The notes under the pieces are model-generated. The model was not told the DNA's origin, did no database searches, and saw only the letters and a list, made by a program, of their open reading frames with translations. A DNA stretch of 21,102 nt from a bacterium. Its GTDB lineage: Bacteria > Krumholzibacteriota > Krumholzibacteria > LZORAL124-64-63. The DNA is taken from positions 1-21,102 of the forward strand of contig QNDV01000003.1 in NCBI GenBank assembly GCA_003646045.1. Reading direction: 5' to 3'. This document shows, in pieces, positions 1 to 6,678 of the stretch (the first letter of the stretch is position 1; every line of letters begins with the position of its first letter). Position numbers and translations under genes: made by a program.

Positions 1-336
1 GCCCTGGACGGTGGCCTGCCCACCTGGCATCTGGCCTGGATTGCGCCGGTGGCGGTACTCCTGGGAGCAATCAAGGCCAACCTCGTCATGCGCAAGCGCA
101 TGCGCCGCAACGTACAGCGTTTCACGGAGACCACGGAGCGCATGTGGCCGTGGCACATCTATCCGCCCCAGCTGCTGGCCTTTATCCTGGCCATGGTCGT
201 GTTGATGTACGTGCTGAAGCGCGTGCTTGCCGGTCATCCCCTGGGACTGGGCCTGCTCGGGGGCGTGGACCTGGCGGTGGCCGTTGCGTTGGTGGTGGCT
301 TCCCTGGAATACCGCGGCGCGTTGCGGTCGGGCTAG
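1..336 (+). CDS. Partial membrane protein, C-terminal 111 residues, unknown function
   Basis: The frame is open from the first base of the window and ends at TAG 334-336, so the N-terminus is missing. A GTG at 49 could be read as a start, but the upstream codons (…LPTWHLAWIAP) look like continuous hydrophobic protein. Three hydrophobic stretches are visible at visible-residue positions of about 9-29, 56-77 and 81-101. The first two are separated by a very basic loop (MRKRMRRN, residues 30-37) that is probably cytoplasmic, followed by an aromatic patch WPWHIYPP (49-56). I do not recognise the family. Its stop overlaps the stop of the convergent patatin gene within a shared CTAG. Confidence 0.6.
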   Translation, partial: ALDGGLPTWHLAWIAPVAVLLGAIKANLVMRKRMRRNVQRFTETTERMWPWHIYPPQLLAFILAMVVLMYVLKRVLAGHPLGLGLLGGVDLAVAVALVVASLEYRGALRSG

Positions 337-1265
337 GCCAGACCCAGGCGCTTGCCGAGCCCCTGTCGCACCCGATAGGACAGACTCGCCCGCTCGCGCA
401 GGAGTTTCTGCAGCGCCGGCATCGCCGTTCGTGCCGCTTCGTATCCCCGGTCCCTGGCCACGTGTCCGTTGGCGAAGTCGGCCCAATGGTAATCCGTCAC
501 GTCGGGGCGGATGACGAAGTCGGCACTGGCCAGGACGAAACGGTTCAGCCGCTGGCGGGCGATGGTGTTGCTGCGCAGGATAAGGTCCAGGCCCGTGCCG
601 AACCGGGTTTCCTCGAAGGCCGGAATGTCCACCGCCACCACTATGTCCGCGCCCAGATCGCGACAGGCATCCACGGGCACCCGAAAGGGCCCGCCGCCGT
701 CCACGATCATGCTCCCGTCGATCTGCACGGGAGGGAAGATGGCGGGGATGGCGCTGCTGGCATAGATGCCGTCCACCACCTGGCCCGACGTGTAGACGAC
801 CTTGTCACCGGACACCAGGTCCAGGGCCACGGCAGCAAAAGGGATCGTCAGTTCGCTGAAGTCGATGGGTCCAAAAAGGGTTTCGAGGGGATCGCGCAGG
901 CGAGCTGCGTCCTGTTGCCAGGGCCTGGTCACGGTCTTGACGGTGATCAGCTTGCGCTGCATGAAGTCGTAGATACCCGTCAACCGGCTCTGGGGATCCC
1001 GGGCTTCCTCATCGTCGCGGGGCACGAATGGGGCCCAGTAGGACGCGAACTCCTCGTTCTCCACGTAGGCCTGCAGGCGCGTCCAGACCCGCTGGGGATC
1101 CGGCTCCTGGGCGTATAGTCCGCCCACGATGGAACCCATGCTGGTACCGGCCACCAGGTCGGCGCGGATACCGGCTTCCTCGAGGGCCTGCAGGACGCCG
1201 GCGTGGGCCAGACCACGGGCCCCGCCGCTGCCCAGGGCTAGACCGAGGATGGGAAATCGGGACAT
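333..1265 (-). CDS. Patatin-like phospholipase (RssA/NTE type)
   Basis: This is a 310-residue predicted serine acyl hydrolase of the patatin family, whose members cleave acyl esters of phospholipids with a Ser-Asp dyad. The oxyanion loop GSGGARG is at residues 12-18, the nucleophile elbow GTSMG at 40-44 (Ser42) and the catalytic DGG at 189-191 (Asp189). There is no signal peptide or membrane segment, so it probably acts in the cytoplasm or at the inner face of the membrane. The length suits the compact bacterial RssA-like group. I chose ATG 1265 over the longer open frame (to 1358) because AAAGGA lies 9 nt upstream and the patatin domain begins right after it. The MetA-like gene lies 89 nt upstream on the same strand, so they may be co-transcribed. 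The physiological substrate cannot be told from sequence. Confidence 0.88.
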   Translation of the reverse strand: MSRFPILGLALGSGGARGLAHAGVLQALEEAGIRADLVAGTSMGSIVGGLYAQEPDPQRVWTRLQAYVENEEFASYWAPFVPRDDEEARDPQSRLTGIYDFMQRKLITVKTVTRPWQQDAARLRDPLETLFGPIDFSELTIPFAAVALDLVSGDKVVYTSGQVVDGIYASSAIPAIFPPVQIDGSMIVDGGGPFRVPVDACRDLGADIVVAVDIPAFEETRFGTGLDLILRSNTIARQRLNRFVLASADFVIRPDVTDYHWADFANGHVARDRGYEAARTAMPALQKLLRERASLSYRVRQGLGKRLGLA

Positions 1266-1354
1266 GTAGGCGTGTCCTTTCGCGATGGTCGGTGAGAGAG
1301 TGCGGGGATGATAGCATGGGAACGCCGCGTTCGATATGGCGCAGCCCGCCGGTT

Positions 1355-2365
1355 TCAACCCGGCCCCGGTTCATCCGCGTGCAGGGCCTCCACCCAGTTT
1401 AGAACCACCCTGGATGCGGCATCGTGCCACGTGCCCCGCACATGGGGCAGCAATCCGGTCTCGGGAAAATCCGGCCTGTCACCACCATTGCCCAGGGCCG
1501 CCAGTGTCTGCCTTCGGTGATCGAGACAGAGTGCCTCCCCGCTCGTATCCAGGGTCTGCTCCAGCAGCGGTGGATAGTCGGCTCTTTCGCCGGCGACGAA
1601 GCGGGCAATCTCCCGTTTGTATTCCTTGAGCAGGCTCACATCATCGTACTCCGGGTGTCCCTGCAACATCACCAGCGAGCACGGTGGTCCGTCCGCCGAT
1701 ACCACCAGGTGTGCGCCTCCCCCGGGGCCTGCCACCAGGACCTTCAGCCCGGCGGCCTCGAATTGTGCGGCAGTGATTTCGTTGTGCCGCGAGTGGGGTA
1801 CATCAACCGTGGCAGCCAATCCGCGCACCAGCGGATGCCCGGGTGCGACAACCAGGTGCGGATACACGCCCCATAACTTTTCAGGCATCCGGCGGCGGCG
1901 TTGTCCGTAGCGGAACTCCAGCACCGCGTGGGTGGCGAGACAGGAGCATAGTGTCGAACGCACATTACTTTCGGCCCAGGCCATGACGTCCAGCAGTGAC
2001 TGCCAGAACGGCTGCTTTTCCAGTTCGGCGGTGGCGATGTTGGCGCCGGTGATGATGAGGGCATCCAGCCCGCGGCGGGTGATGGTCGCGAAGTCCTCGT
2101 AATGGTCGGCGATATAGGTGCGACCCTGCGCACCGCGCGGGATCCGGGGGAAGGAGAAGGGGTGCAGGACGCAGGCTGCCCTGGCTGTGCTGTCATCCGG
2201 TCCGCCGCGGCCACCGAGCAGGCGCTGGAATTGGCGTTCGGTGGCCTTGAGAGCGCCGTCGGCCATCATGTTCAGCAAACCGATCTGCAGTGGTGGTGGT
2301 GTTGGCAAGGCGCGGACTCCCGGGGAGGGCACGAGCAGGGCAAAGCGTCGGTAAGGACTGGACAT
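1355..2365 (-). CDS. metA: MetA-type homoserine O-acyltransferase
   Basis: This 336-residue protein belongs to the homoserine O-succinyl/acetyltransferase (HTS, class I glutamine-amidotransferase fold) family, which activates homoserine for methionine synthesis. Family landmarks are in order: IGLLNMM (28-34), KATERQF (40-46), ITGA (105-108), the nucleophile region STLCSC (Cys142), KLWGVY (163-168), PHSR (190-193) and GHPEYD (236-241, His237 and Glu239), with a conserved Arg251. Established work on this family ties acyl-donor choice to the residue at position 111 (Gly in E. coli, succinyl; Glu in Bacillus cereus, acetyl). Here it is Ala, so the donor is uncertain. ATG 2365 is preferred over TTG 2383, which is in frame; a weak GGGCGG precedes the ATG. 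A GGCAA/TTGCC palindrome lies about 20 bp upstream. Confidence 0.85.
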   Translation of the reverse strand: MSSPYRRFALLVPSPGVRALPTPPPLQIGLLNMMADGALKATERQFQRLLGGRGGPDDSTARAACVLHPFSFPRIPRGAQGRTYIADHYEDFATITRRGLDALIITGANIATAELEKQPFWQSLLDVMAWAESNVRSTLCSCLATHAVLEFRYGQRRRRMPEKLWGVYPHLVVAPGHPLVRGLAATVDVPHSRHNEITAAQFEAAGLKVLVAGPGGGAHLVVSADGPPCSLVMLQGHPEYDDVSLLKEYKREIARFVAGERADYPPLLEQTLDTSGEALCLDHRRQTLAALGNGGDRPDFPETGLLPHVRGTWHDAASRVVLNWVEALHADEPGPG

Positions 2366-2385
2366 ATGTATCCGCCCAGACAAAT

Positions 2386-2399
2386 GGCAAATTATTGCC
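2386..2399. repeat. Inverted repeat upstream of metA-like gene
   Basis: GGCAA (2386-2390) and TTGCC (2395-2399) form a perfect 5-bp inverted repeat around ATTA. It lies 20 bp upstream of the chosen metA start on the minus strand. The size and place would suit an operator, but 5-bp arms can arise by chance. Confidence 0.3.
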
Positions 2400-2443
2400 T
2401 GTCAGCGATCCCCTTTTCGATATGATGGTCGAGCAGGAACGCC

Positions 2444-2509
2444 ATGACATTGAAGGCTGAGTTTGACACGGATTATTATATAAAGGCAAAAAAGATCTTG
2501 TATAATTAA
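2444..2509 (+). CDS. Possible 21-residue small ORF in AT-rich island
   Basis: ATG 2444 opens a 21-codon frame ending at TAA 2507-2509 (peptide MTLKAEFDTDYYIKAKKILYN... without the stop is 21 residues in all). CAGGAA (2434-2439) is placed 4 nt upstream of the ATG, a reasonable ribosome binding site. The codons are AT-rich (ATA, AAA, TAT), unlike every neighbouring gene. It could be a leader peptide, a remnant of foreign DNA, or chance. I do not recognise it. Confidence 0.2.
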   Translation: MTLKAEFDTDYYIKAKKILYN

Positions 2510-2688
2510 TTTTCCACAATGCCGGGCTTCATGAAGTGGTGCGCGTGGATGTATCGCACTTTGGAACTGCCTGGCTGCGACGGCACGGTCCGTGCACTTT
2601 CCAACGAGACTTTGACGCCAACGCTCCCACTTCCTACCATTTCCGGATCAACGTTAAATAACCGGACCAGACTGTGGAGAACAAGACC

Positions 2689-3660
2689 ATGACCACCGAC
2701 AACCGCCAGCAGCCCGACACGCCGTTCATGATCGAGCGCCTCATGCGCCACGCCATGTTGCAGGAGGAAGCACAGTACGAGTCAGAGGAGGAGTTCCTCG
2801 ACGCGATTGCCGACCAGGTGGCGGACGGCTTGTTCGAACGGCGGCTCGAGGAACTGCAAAACCACCCCCGGGAACTGGCGCAGGAACTGGCTTTCCAGGC
2901 CTACGAGTCCGGAAACGGCGATCAGGCCGGGGAGTTGGTCCGCCAGGCCCTGGAACTGGACCCCGAAAACTGCGACGCCCTGACCCTGCACGCCATCCTG
3001 ACCTGCGAGGACGCCGGTGAACTGGTGGCCGCCATGGAGCACGCCGCCACATGCGGTGAACGTTGTCTGGGCGAGGAGTTCTTTGCCGAGTTCATGGGAG
3101 ACTTCTGGCCCATGGTGCAGGCCCGCCCCTATATGCGCACCGTCAAACATCTGGCTGAATTCATGTGGCAGGTGGGGCGTCGCCTGGATGCGGTGGATCT
3201 CTACGAGAACCTCCTGGACCTTGATCCCGCCGACCACATGGGCAACGGCCTGCTACTGGTAAGCTACTACCTGGCAATGGGCGAGAGCCAGCGTTCGGGG
3301 GATCTGCTGGAGGACATTGAAGATGATGGCACGGTGGCGGCCTGGTCCTGGGTCCTGCTGCTGTTACTGGTAGACGACCAGGACGCGGCCCTGGACGCAT
3401 TGCACCAGGCCATGGAGGCGAATCCCTACGTGGCGCCCTGGTTCGTCAATATGGGGGACCCGGAGGCCGAGCCGGTAGTCGCGCCCTATCTGGAGTCGGG
3501 CAGCGAGGATGAAGCCATGGTCTGCGCCCAGATGCTGGGTGAGAGCTGGAATCGTTCGCCTGAGGCCCAGATGTGGCTCTATAACATCCTCGTGGAAATG
3601 GGACTGGTGGATGACGAAGCGGGCGGCCCCGCAGGCGGCGGGTCGGGCCTGGCCAACTAG
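2689..3660 (+). CDS. Acidic TPR-type repeat protein, ST7-like, unknown function
   Basis: This is a 323-residue cytoplasmic protein: it has no signal peptide and is strongly acidic. Alpha-helical pair repeats of TPR type are visible at about residues 68-105 (with ALELDPEN) and 150-195 (with LLDLDPAD). A further unit near 235-250 (QAMEANPYVAPWF) recalls the repeat of eukaryotic ST7-family proteins. Such repeats normally mediate protein contacts; no catalytic motif is seen. The extreme C-terminus is a Gly-rich tail. ATG 2689 is chosen because GGAG (2677-2680) lies 8 nt upstream; a GTG at 2674 is in frame but has no good ribosome site. The gene stands alone between an AT-rich leader and the protease promoter region. 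The ST7 comparison is from memory of motif style and is tentative. Confidence 0.75.
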   Translation: MTTDNRQQPDTPFMIERLMRHAMLQEEAQYESEEEFLDAIADQVADGLFERRLEELQNHPRELAQELAFQAYESGNGDQAGELVRQALELDPENCDALTLHAILTCEDAGELVAAMEHAATCGERCLGEEFFAEFMGDFWPMVQARPYMRTVKHLAEFMWQVGRRLDAVDLYENLLDLDPADHMGNGLLLVSYYLAMGESQRSGDLLEDIEDDGTVAAWSWVLLLLLVDDQDAALDALHQAMEANPYVAPWFVNMGDPEAEPVVAPYLESGSEDEAMVCAQMLGESWNRSPEAQMWLYNILVEMGLVDDEAGGPAGGGSGLAN

Positions 3661-3707
3661 CAGGCTGTTGTTAACTCGCCGATAATCATACCTTGAGTAG
3701 CGTGAAC

Positions 3708-3740
3708 GATATGGGTTGATGCCGCCTCAGGCGTCATATC
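3708..3740. promoter_or_regulatory. Palindrome next to the protease promoter
   Basis: The imperfect palindrome at 3719-3737 has arms CGCCT and AGGCG around a single C, extended after one mismatch by ATG/CAT. An outer GATATG (3708-3713) can also pair with CATATC (3735-3740). It covers the place where the -35 element belonging to TATAAT at 3745-3750 would lie, as expected for an operator or activator site. That function is inferred. Confidence 0.4.
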
Positions 3741-3744
3741 ATGT

Positions 3745-3750
3745 TATAAT
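3745..3750 (+). promoter_or_regulatory. Putative -10 element TATAAT for the protease gene
   Basis: TATAAT sits 33 nt upstream of the protease ATG, which would give a leader of roughly 27 nt carrying the strong ribosome site. No good -35 hexamer lies 16-18 nt upstream; the region is occupied by a palindrome, so activation by a regulator is possible. Confidence 0.4.
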
Positions 3751-3783
3751 CATTCATCAAGAACCCATGTCCTGGAGGGGACC

Positions 3784-6600
3784 ATGATCCGTCGTATTGT
3801 GCCCGTAACCGTGTTGCTGTTGGTGGCGGTTCTGCCCCTGATCGCTACTGCTACCAGTGCGTCCATGGCTCCGCGCGCCGCCGCTGCACTGGCTGCCGTG
3901 GATTCCCCTGCTCGCCGGGACGACGGCCGTCTGCTGGTATGGGTATTCTACCGGGACAAGGGCCTGTCCGGTGCCCCACTCGCCATGGCCCTGGAGCAAC
4001 TGGCAGCAGAGCTGTCCCCGCGCGTGATTGCCCGGCGGGCCAGGGTCCGTGGTGCCGACGTCCTGCCGGTGGACGCGGGAGATCTGCCGGTACACCCCTC
4101 CTATCTGGGGGCCGCCCGTGCTGTGGGCGCCGAACTGCGGCATACGAGCCGTTGGCTCAACGCAGCCAGTTTTCTGGTTACCGACGCCCAGTTGCAGCGC
4201 CTGGCTGATCGGCCCGAAGTGGCACGTATCGATCTGGTGGCTACGACCCGTCGTCCTGCGCCACCGTTGGAGCCGCTGCTTCCTGAAGCTGTGGTCGGGC
4301 CCAAGGACAAGTCCGCCGCCGCCGATCGGACCTGGGACTACGGTGGCAGCCTGCAGGCGATACAGCAGCTCAACGTGGAAGCGGTCCACGCCCTGGGACT
4401 GACCGGCGCCGATGTGGTGGTGGGTATACTCGACACCGGGTTTCGTACCACCCACGAAGCCCTGCGACACATCCCGGTGCTGGACGCCTGGGACTTCGTC
4501 GACGGCGATCCCATTGTCGACGAAGAGGAGACGGATCCCAGCGGCTCACGCAACCATGGCACCATGACCCTCTCCAACGTGGCAGCGCATCGCCCGGGCC
4601 GCATGATCTCCCCGGGCTTCGGCGTGTCGGTACTGCTGGCCCGTACCGAGCACCTGACGGAGGAGGTTCCCGCGGAGGAGGACAACTGGGTGGCCGGCCT
4701 GGAGTGGGCTGAAGCCAACGGCGCGGATATCATCTCCTCGTCCCTGGGCTACATCGACTGGTACGAATTCGAGGATCTGGACGGCAACACTGCCGTGACG
4801 ACCCGCGCGGCGGATCAGGCAGCGGCCCGGGGACTGCTCGTGGTTACCTCGGCGGGCAATGACCGGTTGACTACCGGCAGCCTTATCGCTCCCGCGGACG
4901 CGGACAGTGTCATCACCGTGGGTGCGGTGGACAACGACGGGCTGGTGGCCTGGTTCTCGTCTCCCGGGCCCACGGCCGACGGGCGCATCAAGCCCGATGT
5001 GGCAGCCAGGGGTGTGTCCAACACGGTGGCGAATCCCAACGACGACCGGGGCTACGGAACGGCCAGCGGCACGTCGTTCAGTTGCCCGCTGATCAGTGGT
5101 GTGGCAGCCCTCGTGCTCGAGCGGGCGCCCCAGTTGACCCCCATCCAGGTACGCGAAGCCCTGCGCCAGACTGCGAGCCAGCCCGGCGCACCCGATAATG
5201 ACCTGGGCTGGGGTGTGGTGGACGCCTACGCAGCCGTGACCTGGTTCGGGCCGGTATTCGGACATACGCCGCAGCGTGACACGGAGAGTACATCCGGCCC
5301 CTATGCCGTGGGCACCTTCATAACGGCCCGGGCGGGCCTGGGGGCCGCCCCGCCGCAGTTGCTGTGGCGAGTGGACGCCGGGAACTGGCAGACCGTGGAA
5401 CTGATGCCTACCGGGGGTGGTCCCGTGTCCTGGATCGCGGACATTCCCGGCCAGCCGAACGGTACCACGGTGGATTACTACCTGACGGGAACGGACGCCG
5501 AAAACGTAACGGTAACCGATCCGGTACGGGCACCGTCGCGTCGGCACTCCTTCGTGGTGGGACCGGATACCACGCCGCCGGTGATCAGCCATTTCCCGGT
5601 GGGCAACCAGACCCTGTACGTGTGGCCGCCTCTGTTGTCCTGCACCGCGGATGACAATCTGGGTGTGGCCGGTGTCGATCTGCATTTCCGTCTCAACGGC
5701 GGTTTGGAACAGGGGCCGTACCCCCTGGTGGATTTCGGCGACGGGGTCTGGTCGCTGGTGTTTCCACTGACGGTGGACGAAATCGCCGCGGGTGATCGTC
5801 TGACCTACGATCTGACGGTCCGCGATCAGGCGGCTTTGGCCAACACCACGTCCACCGGGACCCGCACCATGGATATCATCGCCATGGATACACGGGACAC
5901 CACCCTCGTTGATCCGACTTCCTATCCCGTTCCGGACGATGATCCCACCGGAGTCTACGGCCAGGTGGTACTTGGCGCCGGTGCCGGTGGAGAGATCTGG
6001 AACCTGTCGGTGGACATCGATCTGGTCCATCCGGACGTGGGTGAGTTGCGGGCGGAACTGGTCAGCCCCCTGGGGACCCATGTCATGCTGCACAACCGCA
6101 GCGGTGCCGGTACTGCCGATCTGGCGGGCAACTGGCCGGCGACCCTGACGGTGGATGGTCCGGGTGATCTGGACGACTTCCGTGGTGAGAGCAGCGAAGG
6201 GCTCTGGTTACTGTATATCTACGATGAGGTGGCGGGGCAGACCGGAACGCTCCAGGGCTGGAGCCTGAACTTGACGTACATCGACGAGGTGTCAACGGCA
6301 GGGGACGTTGTTCCCGGACCGGGGGACCGGCTGTTGCCGAATGTGCCCAATCCCTTCAACCCACGTACCGGAATCCGTTTCGAACTGGCTCGTGGAGGCA
6401 GAACGCGGCTGGCAGTCTACGACCTGCGTGGTATGCTGGTCCGCGACCTGCTCGACGAGGAACTGGCCGCCGGATTGTACCGGCGGGTGTGGGACGGGCG
6501 GGATCGGCACGGTCGCACCGTCGGCAGCGGTATTTACCTGTACCGTCTGGTCACGCCGGACGGGGCCGTGCGCCAGCGCAAAATGACGTTGCTGCGCTGA
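3784..6600 (+). CDS. Secreted subtilisin-like (S8) protease with P domain and FlgD-like tail
   Basis: This is a 938-residue exported serine protease. Residues 1-27 form a signal peptide with hydrophobic core VLLLVAVLPLIA. Residues of about 48-150 form the N-terminal region typical of Bacteroidetes-type S8 proteases (VFYRDKG, then RWLNAASF). The catalytic domain (about 190-490) has Asp217 in ILDTGF, His258 in NHGT, Asn359 in SAGND and Ser431 in GTSFS. Ig-like modules follow (about 500-700), then a proprotein-convertase P domain (about 715-835, ending with a typical WSLNLTY). The last 90 residues (from PNVPNPFNPRT near 850) are a FlgD-like or sorting-tail domain. GGAGGGG (3774-3780) precedes the ATG by 3 nt. 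The domain order suggests a cell-surface or extracellular degradative enzyme; the substrate is unknown. The tail resembles that of the redoxin at 8911-9741. Confidence 0.93.
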   Translation: MIRRIVPVTVLLLVAVLPLIATATSASMAPRAAAALAAVDSPARRDDGRLLVWVFYRDKGLSGAPLAMALEQLAAELSPRVIARRARVRGADVLPVDAGDLPVHPSYLGAARAVGAELRHTSRWLNAASFLVTDAQLQRLADRPEVARIDLVATTRRPAPPLEPLLPEAVVGPKDKSAAADRTWDYGGSLQAIQQLNVEAVHALGLTGADVVVGILDTGFRTTHEALRHIPVLDAWDFVDGDPIVDEEETDPSGSRNHGTMTLSNVAAHRPGRMISPGFGVSVLLARTEHLTEEVPAEEDNWVAGLEWAEANGADIISSSLGYIDWYEFEDLDGNTAVTTRAADQAAARGLLVVTSAGNDRLTTGSLIAPADADSVITVGAVDNDGLVAWFSSPGPTADGRIKPDVAARGVSNTVANPNDDRGYGTASGTSFSCPLISGVAALVLERAPQLTPIQVREALRQTASQPGAPDNDLGWGVVDAYAAVTWFGPVFGHTPQRDTESTSGPYAVGTFITARAGLGAAPPQLLWRVDAGNWQTVELMPTGGGPVSWIADIPGQPNGTTVDYYLTGTDAENVTVTDPVRAPSRRHSFVVGPDTTPPVISHFPVGNQTLYVWPPLLSCTADDNLGVAGVDLHFRLNGGLEQGPYPLVDFGDGVWSLVFPLTVDEIAAGDRLTYDLTVRDQAALANTTSTGTRTMDIIAMDTRDTTLVDPTSYPVPDDDPTGVYGQVVLGAGAGGEIWNLSVDIDLVHPDVGELRAELVSPLGTHVMLHNRSGAGTADLAGNWPATLTVDGPGDLDDFRGESSEGLWLLYIYDEVAGQTGTLQGWSLNLTYIDEVSTAGDVVPGPGDRLLPNVPNPFNPRTGIRFELARGGRTRLAVYDLRGMLVRDLLDEELAAGLYRRVWDGRDRHGRTVGSGIYLYRLVTPDGAVRQRKMTLLR

Positions 6601-6678
6601 CGGACCCACTTCGATGCCCGACCGCAGTGGTCCGGCCGACACGCCGGGCCATTGTTGCCTGTAGCATGGGGATATGAC

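Larger units (their letters stand above)
2366..2688. promoter_or_regulatory. AT-rich divergent intergenic region with promoter-like elements
   Basis: This 323-nt gap lies between the minus-strand metA-like gene and the plus-strand TPR gene, so it should hold promoters for both. The stretch 2461-2520 is strikingly AT-rich against the GC-rich surroundings. It contains TTGACA (2463-2468), TATTAT (2474-2479) and TATAAT (2501-2506). TTGAAG (2450-2455) with an 18-nt spacer to TATTAT is the best paired plus-strand candidate; TTGACA and TATAAT are 32 nt apart and do not form a pair. If transcription starts here, the TPR gene has a leader of roughly 180-200 nt. No convincing protein gene is present apart from a possible 21-codon ORF. 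Confidence 0.45.

Noticed and set aside
2463..2506. TTGACA and TATAAT as one promoter
   Set aside because: The spacing is 32 nt, far beyond the 16-18 nt needed for a sigma-70-type pair.
2519..2692. 57-codon plus-strand frame whose stop overlaps the TPR gene ATG (ATGA)
   Set aside because: It has no ribosome site, its third-position GC is low compared with neighbours, and the translation has no recognisable character; the overlap is probably chance.
4546..6093. 515-codon minus-strand open frame
   Set aside because: It is antisense to the subtilisin catalytic and P-domain region; it is only a GC-driven shadow.
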